A stretch of 64,000 bases of DNA, from contig NZ_CP033877.1 of NCBI RefSeq assembly GCF_006970445.1, positions 566,750 through 630,749 of the forward strand, read 5' to 3'. The DNA comes from Stenotrophomonas maltophilia. GTDB lineage: Bacteria; Pseudomonadota; Gammaproteobacteria; Xanthomonadales; Xanthomonadaceae. The notes beneath the pieces were generated by a model. It searched no databases. It saw only the letters and a program-made list of their open reading frames with translations, and was not told where the DNA came from. How positions within the stretch are numbered: the first letter of the stretch is position 1; each line of letters opens with the position of its first letter. Of this stretch, positions 7,909 through 16,759 are shown piece by piece. Made by a program: the position numbers and the translations under genes.

Positions 7909-8005
7909 TGCGAATTTTCCCCAACGAAACGGCCGACGCCCGTTGCCAGCACGGTGTCGGCTTGACGACAATGGCCGTGAACCGACAACCGGTACGGCCT
8001 CCCCA

Positions 8006-8395
8006 ATGAAACGACTTAGCTTCGCACGAATGCGCCATGGCCTGTATGTGATGGCGTTTGCATTCGCACTGTCTGCCCCCGCCTGGGCGCAGGACGCTGC
8101 CCTGGAACTGGCCCAGGCCCGGCAGGCGGTCGACAAGGCCACCCAGGCCGATGCCGACCAGTACGCCCCGGACCTGATCGGGCTGGCCCGGCAGGGGCTG
8201 GAACAGGCCCAGCGCGCCGCCGGCGACCGCCGCGAGCGCAAGAACGCCCCGGCGATGGCCCTGCGCGCTGCCGCCGATGCCGACCTGGCCCGCGTCCGCA
8301 GTGAGGAAGCCACCGTCACCGCGCAGCTGCAGCTGCGCCGCAACGAGGTCAACCAGCTGCAACGCCAGCTGTCGACCGGGGAGGATCGCCGGTGA
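8006..8395 (+). CDS. DUF4398-domain secreted protein
   Basis: A 129-residue small exported protein. The ATG at 8006 gives a clear signal peptide (KR, hydrophobic VMAFAFALSAPAWA) with likely cleavage after AWA. The mature part is almost entirely helical and Ala/Gln/Arg-rich with heptad-like spacing (ALELAQARQAVDKATQ...), the DUF4398 pattern seen in Lpp-like periplasmic coiled-coil proteins. Its stop overlaps the start of the OmpA-family gene by four bases (GTGA), so they are translationally coupled; such pairs probably form a periplasmic envelope-linking unit. No lipobox is visible, so it is not a lipoprotein as started here. Confidence 0.8.
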   Translation: MKRLSFARMRHGLYVMAFAFALSAPAWAQDAALELAQARQAVDKATQADADQYAPDLIGLARQGLEQAQRAAGDRRERKNAPAMALRAAADADLARVRSEEATVTAQLQLRRNEVNQLQRQLSTGEDRR

Positions 8396-9276
8396 AGCCG
8401 ATGACCGCTGCAACCCTGGCCGCGCTGTTGGCGCTGCCGACCCTGGCCATGGCCGCCGAGAACCCGATGGTGGCGCAGCTGAGCCAGCGCTTGATGGCCA
8501 TCCAGGCCAACCCAGACACCGCTGAGCTGGGCGCCTTCGAGCGCATGCAGGCGCAGCAGGCGATCGCAACCCTGGACAAGGCCAAGCGCCGCGACCAGGA
8601 GCTGGCCACCTACCTGGCCGAGCGCCGGGTGGAGATTGCCGAGACCGCCGTGCGCACCGCGATGGCCGCGCGCGAGGTCGACCGCCTGGAGCGTACCCGC
8701 AGCGACCTGCTGATCGAAGCCAGCCGCCGCGACGCCGCCCGTGCCCGCCAGGAAGCCGAGCAGCTGCGCATGCAGGCGCAGATGCAGGCGGAGGAGGCCG
8801 AACGCCTGCGCCAGGCGGCCGAAGCCGAGACCCTGGCCCGCCAGGACGCCGAGAACGCCCTGACCAGCGTGGCCGGCAAGCAGCAGCAGCGCCTCAGTGC
8901 CGCCCAGCAGAACGCCGCCAAGCTGGCCCGCGAGGAAGCCGAACTGGTGTCCGGGCAGAAGCTGCCGGGTTCGAAGTTCGATGGACGTGGCGAAGTCTTC
9001 ACCTTCAATGGTGACGCGTTCGCCGCAGGTGCCTCCAGCCTGTCCGGCGGCGCCCGCAACCAGGCCAAGGCACTGGCCGAGTACCTGAACATCGGCAAGA
9101 AGGGCCGCCTGCGCATCGAGGCCTACGACAACGCCAATGGCGTGGGCCAGAAGCGTGCCGAAGCGCTGCGCGATGCCCTGGTCGCCGCCGGTGTCGCCAG
9201 CAACCGGATCCAGGTCAGTGGCAAGAAGGCCGCCTCCACCCGGGCGCGCTCGGCCGAGGTCATCATCGCCCCGTAA
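8392..9276 (+). CDS. OmpA-family periplasmic protein with long coiled coil
   Basis: A 294-residue protein starting at GTG 8392. It has a short signal peptide (LAALLALPTLAMA|AE), then a long Ala/Glu/Arg-rich coiled coil from about residue 25 to 185, containing a DUF4398-like stretch, and a C-terminal OmpA-like domain (GEVFTFNGDAFAAGASSLS ... RIEAYDNANGVGQKRAEALRDALVAAGV). OmpA domains bind peptidoglycan; the region is somewhat divergent (YDN where many have TD/HTD), so binding should not be assumed. It is coupled to the DUF4398 gene upstream and ends in a strong terminator. Likely role: linking or spacing the envelope. Confidence 0.83.
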   Translation: MKPMTAATLAALLALPTLAMAAENPMVAQLSQRLMAIQANPDTAELGAFERMQAQQAIATLDKAKRRDQELATYLAERRVEIAETAVRTAMAAREVDRLERTRSDLLIEASRRDAARARQEAEQLRMQAQMQAEEAERLRQAAEAETLARQDAENALTSVAGKQQQRLSAAQQNAAKLAREEAELVSGQKLPGSKFDGRGEVFTFNGDAFAAGASSLSGGARNQAKALAEYLNIGKKGRLRIEAYDNANGVGQKRAEALRDALVAAGVASNRIQVSGKKAASTRARSAEVIIAP

Positions 9277-9321
9277 TGCATTGATATTGTTTGTTTTTCG
9301 TTGCGATGAGCATTCAGCCTG

Positions 9322-9351
9322 AACCCCGCCCCGGCGGGGTTCGGTCTTTTT
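9322..9351 (+). terminator. Intrinsic terminator of the DUF4398/OmpA operon
   Basis: AACCCCGCC and GGCGGGGTT form a strong stem with a minimal loop, followed by CGGTCTTTTT. It lies 45 bases after the OmpA-family stop. The rest of the 324-base gap to the next gene (9352-9600) holds an 8-base inverted repeat (TCGTCCGG 9396-9403 / CCGGACGA 9420-9427) and the leader hairpin at 9546-9574; I see no further gene in it. Confidence 0.85.
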
Positions 9352-9545
9352 GACGCAGGGGCCTTGTACCCCGCCTTGAGCAGGCGTAGGGTCAATCGTC
9401 CGGGACGCAATGCCGCGGACCGGACGATGGGAGGGCCGGGCCGATGCAAGCAGGGCGCGAACCGCAGCAGATCGACGTGCGCAGGCCAGTGCCGCAGGTC
9501 GTTGCAGGCGTCCAGGTGGCCATCGACCGGCGCTCCTCCATGAAC

Positions 9546-9574
9546 AACGCCCCGTGCCTTGCGGCCGGGGCGTT
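9546..9574 (+). promoter_or_regulatory. Leader hairpin before the YdcH-like gene
   Basis: AACGCCCCG (9546-9554) pairs perfectly with CGGGGCGTT (9566-9574) around an 11-base loop, ending 14 bases before a near-consensus ribosome-binding site (AAGGAGGT, 9588-9595). There is no U run, so it is more likely an RNA-stability or translation-control element than a terminator. Confidence 0.4.
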
Positions 9575-9600
9575 CGTGTATCTGTCGAAGGAGGTCCATC

Positions 9601-9837
9601 ATGTTTGAAGATCAGCCCCAGAGCGAGATCGACGCCCGTCGCGCGCGTGATCCGGAGTTCAGGGCACTCCATGACCAGCACCGCAAGTTGAACAAGAAGT
9701 GCATGGACGCGGAGTTGGGTGTACTCCCGATCGATGATGTCACCCTGGGTCGCATGAAGCGTGAGAAGCTGCTGGCCAAGCAACGACTTCTGCGAATGTA
9801 CGAAACACCGCTCCCAACGACGTCCCCCACGCTTTGA
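9601..9837 (+). CDS. YdcH/DUF465-family small protein
   Basis: A 78-residue soluble, highly charged protein. ATG 9601 is chosen because AAGGAGGT lies five bases upstream; an upstream in-frame start at 9559 lacks a site. The sequence shows the DUF465 pattern: an N-terminal helix with DPEFRALHDQHRKLNKK, a short turn, then a second helix with LGRMKREKLLAKQRLLRMYE. Family members are short helical-hairpin cytoplasmic proteins of unclear function. It is monocistronic, with an excellent ribosome-binding site suggesting strong translation. Confidence 0.8.
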   Translation: MFEDQPQSEIDARRARDPEFRALHDQHRKLNKKCMDAELGVLPIDDVTLGRMKREKLLAKQRLLRMYETPLPTTSPTL

Positions 9838-9935
9838 CGCACCCCGTCGCGCCCGGAACGGCGTGACCCGGCCATCGATGGCCCCGCCGGGCGTTCCTGC
9901 CCCGGCATCGCGGCACCGCCGATGAGGCGGCCGCG

Positions 9936-9964
9936 CCAAGGCACCACAGGCGGTGGTGCCTTGG
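9936..9964. other. Strong hairpin in the gap between the YdcH-like gene and CBS
   Basis: CCAAGGCACCAC (9936-9947) pairs with GTGGTGCCTTGG (9953-9964) around five bases. It lacks a clean U run but may end transcription from the YdcH-like gene. The surrounding 301-base gap (9838-10138) also contains a GGCCATCGATGGCC palindrome near 9871 and the CBS promoter; I see no coding sequence in it. Confidence 0.5.
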
Positions 9965-10067
9965 CCTGCAGGCACAACTCACCGATGCGGGCGGTACCGG
10001 TCTCCTCGTCGATCCGGGGCCGCCCGCATCCCTTTATGGGGCAGGCGGGCGGCATGCCTGCACCGAC

Positions 10068-10096
10068 CTGACAATCAGCGCCATCCGTCGGATAAT
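10068..10096 (+). promoter_or_regulatory. Candidate sigma70 promoter for the CBS gene
   Basis: CTGACA (10068-10073) and GATAAT (10091-10096) are separated by 17 bases, each one mismatch from consensus. The expected transcript would start about 35 bases before the ATG at 10139. Confidence 0.5.
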
Positions 10097-10138
10097 CATC
10101 GGTCCGGCCCTGCGTGGCGCGAATCGAAAGTCCTCCGA

Positions 10139-11509
10139 ATGCCCATCCATTCTTCCGTCCTCGAACTCATCGGCCAGACCCCGATCGTCAAGGCCCAGCG
10201 CCTGGACACCGGCGTCTGCGAGCTCTACCTGAAGCTCGAGAGCGCCAACCCGGGCGGATCGATCAAGGATCGCATCGGCCTGTCGATGATCGAGGCGGCG
10301 GAGCAGCGGGGTGACCTGAAGCCGGGCGCGACCCTGGTCGAGGGCACGGCCGGCAACACCGGCCTCGGCCTGGCCCTGGTGGCCCAACAGAAGGGCTACA
10401 AGCTGATCCTGGTCGTTCCCGACAAGATGAGCCGGGAAAAGATCTTCAACCTGAAGGCGATGGGCGCCGAAGTGCGCCTGACCCGTTCGGACGTCGCCAA
10501 GGGCCACCCCGAGTACTACCAGGACCTGGCCAAGACCATTGCCGAGCAGACCCCGGGCGCCTACTTCATCAACCAGTTCGGCAACCCGGACAACCCGGCC
10601 GCGCATGAGTTCGGCACCGGCCCGGAAATCCTCGAGCAGATGGGCGGTGATCTCGACGCCATCGTGTTCGGCTGCGGCAGCTCCGGCACCATGACCGGCC
10701 TGTCGCGCGCGTTCGCCAAGCTGTCGCCGAAGACCGAGCTGGTGCTGGCCGATCCGGTCGGCTCGATCCTGGCCGAGTACATCAACGACGGTGTGCTCAA
10801 CGACAAGTCGGGCAGCTGGCTGGTGGAAGGCATCGGCGAGGACTTCCTGCCGTCGATCTCCGACTTCAGCCGTGTCACCAAGGCCTATGCCATCAGCGAT
10901 GCCGAGAGCTTCCACACCGCGCGCGAGCTGCTGGGCAAGGAGGGCATCCTGGGTGGTTCGTCCACCGGCACCCTGCTGGCCGCCGGCCTGAAGTACTGCC
11001 GCGAGCAGACCACGCCGAAGAAGGTGCTGGTGCTGGTGCCGGACACCGGCAACAAGTACCTGTCGAAGATGTACAACGACTACTGGATGCTGGACAACGG
11101 TTTCCTGCAGCGCCCGCAGCACGGCGACCTGCGCGACCTGATCCTGCGCCCGTATGGCCAGCGCGACACCGTGGTGATCGGCCCGAACGACCTGCTGACC
11201 ACCGCCTACCAGCGCATGAAGCTGTACGACGTCTCGCAGCTGCCGGTGATGGACGGTGAGCAGCTGGTCGGCATCGTCGACGAAAGCGACGTGCTGCTGC
11301 ATGTCTATGGCGATGAAGCGCGCTTCCGCGACACCGTCGCCACCGCGATGGTCAGCAAGCTGGACCGGCTGGACGTGAAGTCGCCGATCGAGGCCCTGCT
11401 GCCGGTGTTCGACCGTGGCCAGGTGGCGATCGTGATGGACGGTGACGCCTTCCTCGGCCTGATCACCCGCATCGACCTGCTGAACTATCTGCGCCGTCGC
11501 GTGCAGTAA
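10139..11509 (+). CDS. Cystathionine beta-synthase (pyridoxal-phosphate enzyme with CBS domains)
   Basis: Condenses homocysteine with serine to cystathionine. The 456-residue protein has an N-terminal fold-type II PLP domain with the Schiff-base lysine in GGSIKDR (Lys43) and the phosphate/substrate loop GTAGNTG (69-75), plus a later GGSSTGT loop. After about residue 335 there are two CBS domains (DLILRPYGQRDTVVIGPND..., VDESDVLLHVYG..., MDGDAFLGLITRIDLLNYL). CBS tandems usually bind adenine nucleotides or S-adenosylmethionine. Start at ATG 10139 gives the conserved SVLELIGQTP opening; the frame continues upstream but without support. metB follows 123 bases later, so the pair makes a reverse transsulfuration route to cysteine. 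Confidence 0.92.
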   Translation: MPIHSSVLELIGQTPIVKAQRLDTGVCELYLKLESANPGGSIKDRIGLSMIEAAEQRGDLKPGATLVEGTAGNTGLGLALVAQQKGYKLILVVPDKMSREKIFNLKAMGAEVRLTRSDVAKGHPEYYQDLAKTIAEQTPGAYFINQFGNPDNPAAHEFGTGPEILEQMGGDLDAIVFGCGSSGTMTGLSRAFAKLSPKTELVLADPVGSILAEYINDGVLNDKSGSWLVEGIGEDFLPSISDFSRVTKAYAISDAESFHTARELLGKEGILGGSSTGTLLAAGLKYCREQTTPKKVLVLVPDTGNKYLSKMYNDYWMLDNGFLQRPQHGDLRDLILRPYGQRDTVVIGPNDLLTTAYQRMKLYDVSQLPVMDGEQLVGIVDESDVLLHVYGDEARFRDTVATAMVSKLDRLDVKSPIEALLPVFDRGQVAIVMDGDAFLGLITRIDLLNYLRRRVQ

Positions 11510-11632
11510 GCCGCTGATCACTGCAGATCGCCACTGAATTCCGGTTTATTTGCGTCAAAGCTTGTTAAGGCTGCGCTGATAGACTCCCGATCCTTTGACG
11601 GCGCCGCACGTCGGCGCCATTCAGGAAACGAC

Positions 11633-12808
11633 ATGTCCAACTCCTCTTCGCCCGACCGCGCGCTGGCCCTGGCCACGCTGGCCATCCACGGCGGCCAGTC
11701 GCCCGATCCCAGCACTGGCGCGGTGATGCCGCCGATCTACGCCACCTCGACCTATGCCCAGTCCAGCCCGGGCGAGCATCAGGGCTTCGAGTACTCGCGT
11801 ACGCACAACCCGACCCGCTTCGCCTATGAGCGCTGCGTGGCCTCGCTGGAAGGCGGCACCCGTGGTTTCGCCTTCGCCTCGGGCATGGCGGCCAGCTCGA
11901 CCGTGATCGAGCTGCTGGACGCCGGCAGCCACGTGGTGGCGATGGATGACATCTACGGCGGCAGCTTCCGCCTGTTCGAGCGCGTGCGTCGCCGCACCGC
12001 CGGGCTGGATTTCAGCTTCGTCGACCTGACCGATCTGGCTGCATTTGAAGCCTCCATCACGTCGAAGACGAAGATGGTGTGGATCGAGACCCCGACCAAC
12101 CCGATGCTGAAGATCGTCGACATCGCCGCGGTCGCCGCCATCGCCAAGCGCCATGGCCTGATCGTGGTGGTCGACAACACTTTCGCTTCGCCGATGCTGC
12201 AGCGTCCGCTGGAACTGGGCGCGGACCTGGTCCTGCATTCGGCCACCAAGTACCTCAATGGCCACTCGGACATGGTCGGCGGCATGGTCGTGGTCGGCGA
12301 CAACGCCGAACTGGCCGAGCAGATGGCCTTCCTGCAGAACTCGGTGGGTGGCGTGCAGGGCCCGTTCGACAGCTTCCTGGCCCTGCGTGGCCTGAAGACC
12401 CTGCCGCTGCGCATGAAGGCGCACTGCGCCAACGCGCTGGCGCTGGCCCAGTGGCTGGAAAAGCACCCGGCGGTGGAGAAGGTGATCTACCCGGGCCTGC
12501 CGTCTCACCCGCAGCATGAGCTGGCCGGCAAGCAGATGGCCGGCTACGGCGGCATCGTCTCGATCGTGCTCAAGGGCGGGTTCGAGGCGGCCAAGCGCTT
12601 CTGCGAGAAGACCGAGCTGTTCACCCTGGCCGAGTCGCTGGGCGGCGTGGAAAGCCTGGTCAACCACCCGGCGGTGATGACGCATGCGTCGATCCCGGTG
12701 GCGCGGCGGGAGCAGCTGGGGATCAGCGATGCGCTGGTAAGGCTGAGCGTGGGTGTTGAAGAATTGGGGGACCTGCAGGTGGATCTGGAGAGGGCGCTGG
12801 CGGTATAG
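11633..12808 (+). CDS. metB: Cystathionine gamma-synthase/gamma-lyase (Cys/Met metabolism PLP enzyme)
   Basis: A 391-residue fold-type I PLP enzyme. Lys206 in LHSATKYLNGH is the Schiff-base lysine, D181 in VVVDNTFASP binds the pyridine ring, and Y54SR contributes across the dimer. The close link to cystathionine beta-synthase favours gamma-lyase activity (cystathionine to cysteine, 2-oxobutyrate and ammonia), though the family cannot be split into synthase and lyase by eye. AGGAAA precedes the ATG. In Xanthomonas the gene at this position is called metB and marks one edge of the variable lipopolysaccharide locus; the same holds here, because surface-sugar genes begin about 50 bases downstream. 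Confidence 0.9.
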   Translation: MSNSSSPDRALALATLAIHGGQSPDPSTGAVMPPIYATSTYAQSSPGEHQGFEYSRTHNPTRFAYERCVASLEGGTRGFAFASGMAASSTVIELLDAGSHVVAMDDIYGGSFRLFERVRRRTAGLDFSFVDLTDLAAFEASITSKTKMVWIETPTNPMLKIVDIAAVAAIAKRHGLIVVVDNTFASPMLQRPLELGADLVLHSATKYLNGHSDMVGGMVVVGDNAELAEQMAFLQNSVGGVQGPFDSFLALRGLKTLPLRMKAHCANALALAQWLEKHPAVEKVIYPGLPSHPQHELAGKQMAGYGGIVSIVLKGGFEAAKRFCEKTELFTLAESLGGVESLVNHPAVMTHASIPVARREQLGISDALVRLSVGVEELGDLQVDLERALAV

Positions 12809-12856
12809 GCCCCCACCTGTGGGCGTGACATGGTGCAACTGCAACCTGGAGCAGCA

Positions 12857-13666
12857 ATGAGCGCATTTGACCGTGGAGACGGGGACAGCATAGTGTCGCG
12901 CGTGCCGAAAGGTATCCAGGGTTGGCGCGTGGAGCGCGTTGCCACCGATGCTGGCGACCTTTGGTTTCCAGTGGAAGATCAGGTGATGCGCGAGCATGCC
13001 CGCAACAGCGGGCACTGGGACGCCGAGGTTGGCAAGGTGCTGCTTGACGCAGCAAGGAACCGCGCCGAGGGCGTGTTCATCGATGTCGGCGCAAATGTGG
13101 GCTATTTCTCCTGCCTGCTGTCGAAGCGGTATCCCGCCTTGCGCACCCTGGCGTTCGAGCCGCAGCCGAGGATGAGTGATCTGCTTCGGCTCAACGTCTG
13201 GCCGCACGGTGATCGCGTCCGCGTGCATGCCTGTGCGCTGGGTGAGGCACGCGGTGTCATCGGGCTGCGCAGCTCGCCCAACAACCTGGGCGATACCCGT
13301 GGCGTGGATGACGATGCCGTGGACATGCTGGTGCCCTGCATCAGCCTGGATGCCCTGTATCCGGAGTTGCAGGCCGACGTCGTCAAGATCGACGTGCAGG
13401 GGTACGAGCTGCAGGTGCTGCGTGGCATGACCGGCGTGATCGCGCGATCGCCGGGCATACGCATCGTCGTGGAATTCAGCCCGGCGCTGCTGCGTGCCGA
13501 GCACATCGACCCCCTGCAGGCGCTGGATGCCTATCGCGCGTTCGGCCTGCGCCTGCTGGTGATAGGGGATGGCTCGCTGCAGGAATTGAACAACGGCGAG
13601 ATTCTTCGCCACTGCGCAACTGCCGGCCCGTCGGGCCAGGTAGATCTGTTGCTATCCCGCGACTGA
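12857..13666 (+). CDS. FkbM-family SAM-dependent methyltransferase
   Basis: A 269-residue protein with the FkbM pattern: motif I FIDVGANVGYFSCLLSK, an acidic end of strand 2 (AFEPQPR), and VKIDVQGYELQVLRGM, which is highly characteristic. The family usually O-methylates sugars. ATG 12857 (MSAFDRGDG) is preferred, with GGAG eight bases upstream; an ATG at 12830 is in frame without a clear site. It is the first surface-sugar gene after metB and reads in the same direction as the epimerase and glycosyltransferases that follow. A second FkbM domain is fused to glycosyltransferases further along (19678-22623), so this locus has at least two methylation steps. Confidence 0.88.
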   Translation: MSAFDRGDGDSIVSRVPKGIQGWRVERVATDAGDLWFPVEDQVMREHARNSGHWDAEVGKVLLDAARNRAEGVFIDVGANVGYFSCLLSKRYPALRTLAFEPQPRMSDLLRLNVWPHGDRVRVHACALGEARGVIGLRSSPNNLGDTRGVDDDAVDMLVPCISLDALYPELQADVVKIDVQGYELQVLRGMTGVIARSPGIRIVVEFSPALLRAEHIDPLQALDAYRAFGLRLLVIGDGSLQELNNGEILRHCATAGPSGQVDLLLSRD

Positions 13667-13709
13667 AAGATGTTGCGTGGCAACGGCCACTAGAACGAAC
13701 AAGGAATTG

Positions 13710-14792
13710 ATGACAATGCAGAAAGCAGTAATCGTCACAGGCGGCGCAGGTTTCATCGGGTGCGCACTCTCCGCGCACCTCAAGCAGTTTGGATTGCCGA
13801 TCGTTGCGGTGGACAACCTGCATCCGCAGATTCACGCAGAATCCCGTCGCCCGGATGCTCTTGACCCCAGCGCCGAACTTTACATTGGCGATGTGACAGA
13901 AATGCAGACGTGGGAGCAGGTGTTGGACCGTTGGCATCCGTCCATCGTGGTTCACCTTGCGGCAGAAACCGGCACTGGGCAGTCATTGACCGAGGCGTCG
14001 CGTCACGCGCACGTCAATGTCGTGGGAACCACGGCAATGATCGATGCGTTCTCGGCCCGCAATCTGGTGCCTGACCATGTGCTGCTGGCCTCCAGTCGCG
14101 CGGTGTATGGCGAAGGCGCATGGCTGGATGCCGATGGCACGACGTTCTATCCGCCGCCGCGTTCGCATGCCGTGTTGGCACGGGCACAGTGGGACGCGGT
14201 CTCCCCTTCGGCCACCGGTCCGGCGCAGCCCCTGCCGCATCGCGCAGACGCTGTGTTCCCGGCCCCGACCAGCGTGTATGGCGGCACGAAGCTGGCGCAG
14301 GAGCACATCCTTGCAGCCTGGTGTGGTGCGATGCAGGTGCCGCTGTCGGTCTTCCGCCTGCAGAACGTGTATGGGCCGGGCCAGTCACCCTTCAATGCCT
14401 ATACCGGCATCATCACGCTGTTCCACCGTCTGGCGCGCAAGGGGCAGGCGCTGGATATCTATGAAGATGGATTGATCGGGCGTGATTTCGTCTACATCGA
14501 CGACGTGGTGGCTGCCTTGATCGCAGGCCTGCGCAGTCCGCCGTCGAGTGTACGTACTCTTGACGTTGGCAGCGGCGTGGTCACCACCATTGCCGATGCC
14601 GCCCGGGCGATCGCAGCCATGCACGACGCTCCGGCCCCGGTGGTCTGCGGAAAGTTCCGCGATGGCGACGTGCGCTGGGCGGTTGCCGATGCGGCGCCGC
14701 TGGCAGCCTCTCTGGATGTGCATGCCCAGGTGTCCTTCGACGAAGGCGCGCGCCGCGTTGGCCAGTGGCTGATCGAGCGGGGGTACGCATGA
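13710..14792 (+). CDS. NAD-dependent nucleotide-sugar epimerase/dehydratase (extended SDR)
   Basis: A 360-residue extended short-chain dehydrogenase. The Rossmann glycines are in TGGAGFIG (10-17), LAAETGTGQS follows the pattern of nucleotide-sugar epimerases, and the catalytic pair is Tyr190/Lys194 (YGGTK), with ASSRAVYG supplying the Ser/Thr region. It resembles UDP-glucose 4-epimerase and CDP-/dTDP-sugar enzymes, but substrate cannot be read from sequence. An unusual 50-residue stretch (about 135-185) rich in Pro/Ala separates the AVYG and YGGTK motifs. Its stop overlaps the next gene by four bases. Starts at 13710 or 13716 are both possible. Confidence 0.85.
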   Translation: MTMQKAVIVTGGAGFIGCALSAHLKQFGLPIVAVDNLHPQIHAESRRPDALDPSAELYIGDVTEMQTWEQVLDRWHPSIVVHLAAETGTGQSLTEASRHAHVNVVGTTAMIDAFSARNLVPDHVLLASSRAVYGEGAWLDADGTTFYPPPRSHAVLARAQWDAVSPSATGPAQPLPHRADAVFPAPTSVYGGTKLAQEHILAAWCGAMQVPLSVFRLQNVYGPGQSPFNAYTGIITLFHRLARKGQALDIYEDGLIGRDFVYIDDVVAALIAGLRSPPSSVRTLDVGSGVVTTIADAARAIAAMHDAPAPVVCGKFRDGDVRWAVADAAPLAASLDVHAQVSFDEGARRVGQWLIERGYA

Positions 14793-16744
14793 GCCAGTCT
14801 GCGTCCATGGACGAGCCCTGCGCTGTCGTCACCCTGGCGGCGATCACGGGCTCACCGAGGGACTGGCTGGATTCGGTACGTTCGCTGGAGAACTTGCATG
14901 ACAGCAACGGCTGCTTCATTGCTGCCTGGGACAACGTAAACGCAGAGCGCTGCTTCAAGGGTGCCAAGGCACAGCTCATGCCGACGTGGACGTTGTCGGC
15001 GGGCATGGCCGTTGTGCTCGAACAGCATCCTGGCCTCGAAGCGGTGCTCGTGGCCGGCTCTCCGGTGGCGGTGCCGCCCGCATTGCTGCAGCGGGCGCTT
15101 GCCTGGATGCGCGACGATCCGCGTATCGCATCGGTATCGTTCCTGTCCAATGCTGCTGGAACGCTGAGCTTCCCCTACCGTAACTCGCCCACGCCCTATG
15201 GAATCGGTGGTATGGATGAAGCGGCAGTGTGCGAGCGCCTCCGGCAGACCTTGCCGGACAGTGGGCCGGTGTCGCTGCAGGTTCCGGTGGGGCCGGTCGT
15301 GCTGGTCAACGCGTCTGTTCTGCGTGCGTTGGGGGGATTGGACGACCAGCGCGACAATCTGGTTTCGCTGTCACTGGCTGAGTTCGGTCTGCGCAGTGCG
15401 CGCCGCGGCTTCCGCCATGTGCTTGACGCTGGCAGCTATGTGACCGCGCAGTGGACGGGTACGGGTGCTCCCGTGGAAGCGACCGAAGATCCGGCGTCGC
15501 GCGCGTCGTTGCATGCTGCGGATGCCAGTTTCCCAGCCTTGCATGACGAGCTTCGTGCATCGGCGAAATCGCCGTTGGCAATCGCCCTGGACGTTGCCAG
15601 GTCGAAGGTGCAGGGGCTGCGCATTCTGATCGATGGCTCCTGTCTGGGGCCGATGGAGATGGGAACCCAGGTGCAAACGTTGGCGCTGGTGCGCGCTTTG
15701 CTGCGCCGCGAAGATGTCAGTCGGGTGATCCTGGCCGTGCCGCACGGTCATCTCCCAGTATATGCCGCCGACCTGATGCTGCAGCCGAAGGTCAACCTCT
15801 GCAATGCGGCGAACCTTCGCTTCGAGGGTGCTGACGAAGTGGACATACTGCATCGCCCCTTCCAGCCCGACAGCCTGATCCCGTGGGATCGTTGGCGCCA
15901 ACTCGCCAAGCGCACGGTGGTGACCCTGCAGGACCTGATTGCCTATCGCATCGGCAGTTACCACGACAGCGGCGAGCGTTGGCTGCAGTACCGAGGCAAC
16001 ATCGAGACTGCTTCGCGCAACGCTGATGCGATCATCGCCATTTCTGCCGACACCCGCGATTCCCTCGTTGAAGAGCGGCTGCCGATCGACCTCCAGCGTA
16101 TCCACATTGCGAAGAATGGCGGCGATCACCTGGCGGATACCGATGTGGAACAGATTCCGGCGGAGCTGGTGGCTCGTGGCATGGCCGCGATGCCCTTCCT
16201 GCTCGTGCTTGGCGCCAGCTACTCGCACAAGAATCGTGACCTGGCCATCCGTACCTGGAACACCCTGCGCAAGCGTGGGCATGCCATCGGGCTGGTATTG
16301 GCAGGTGCCGTCGTTGCCAAGGGATCGTCCCGACAGGAAGAGGCTCTGGCAAGGCGGACGTCGGACGAAGATGCGCTGCTGGTACTGCCGGACGTCAGCA
16401 GTGCCACGCGTAACTGGCTGCTGCGCCATGCGGCCATCGTGCTGTATCCAACATCCGCCGAGGGATTCGGCCTGGTGCCCTTTGAGGCCGCAGCCATGGG
16501 CACGCCCACGGCCCATGTGAACTTCGGGCCGTTGCGTGAGCTGATTGACTCACCGGAACTGCCGCGCGACTGGGACCCGGAGCACATGGCCGACTACTGC
16601 CAGCAGTTGCTGGAAGATCCGCAGCAGGGCGCACGCAACATCCGTCACATCCTTGCAAGTGGTGCCCCGCTGACCTGGGACGCAACCGCCACTGACCTGG
16701 TCCACGCCTACCGCCAGATCCTGGCTGGCGCACCGCGCCATTAA
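14789..16744 (+). CDS. Large glycosyltransferase, C-terminal GT4 domain
   Basis: A 651-residue cytoplasmic glycosyltransferase. The C-terminal half is a GT-B fold family 4 domain: LVLGASYSHKNRDLAI, LVLAGAVV, and the E558-x7-E566 donor-binding motif (EGFGLVPFE), then AAAMGTPTAH. The N-terminal 260 residues look like a GT2-type remnant with VLVAGSPVAVPPALLQRAL and VPVGPVVLVNASVLRALGGLDD, but no clear DxD is visible, so that half may be divergent or non-catalytic. Translationally coupled to the epimerase (ATGA overlap). It probably adds one or more sugars of the surface polysaccharide; linkage is unknown. Confidence 0.85.
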   Translation: MSQSASMDEPCAVVTLAAITGSPRDWLDSVRSLENLHDSNGCFIAAWDNVNAERCFKGAKAQLMPTWTLSAGMAVVLEQHPGLEAVLVAGSPVAVPPALLQRALAWMRDDPRIASVSFLSNAAGTLSFPYRNSPTPYGIGGMDEAAVCERLRQTLPDSGPVSLQVPVGPVVLVNASVLRALGGLDDQRDNLVSLSLAEFGLRSARRGFRHVLDAGSYVTAQWTGTGAPVEATEDPASRASLHAADASFPALHDELRASAKSPLAIALDVARSKVQGLRILIDGSCLGPMEMGTQVQTLALVRALLRREDVSRVILAVPHGHLPVYAADLMLQPKVNLCNAANLRFEGADEVDILHRPFQPDSLIPWDRWRQLAKRTVVTLQDLIAYRIGSYHDSGERWLQYRGNIETASRNADAIIAISADTRDSLVEERLPIDLQRIHIAKNGGDHLADTDVEQIPAELVARGMAAMPFLLVLGASYSHKNRDLAIRTWNTLRKRGHAIGLVLAGAVVAKGSSRQEEALARRTSDEDALLVLPDVSSATRNWLLRHAAIVLYPTSAEGFGLVPFEAAAMGTPTAHVNFGPLRELIDSPELPRDWDPEHMADYCQQLLEDPQQGARNIRHILASGAPLTWDATATDLVHAYRQILAGAPRH

Positions 16745-16759
16745 TGGAAGATTGAACGC

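Noticed and set aside
6781..9975. A 1064-codon open frame on the - strand covering the PilU-like gene and beyond
   Set aside because: Only the last 375 codons (from ATG 7908) match a protein family. The rest is the antisense of the DUF4398 and OmpA-family genes and has the biased composition of a shadow frame.
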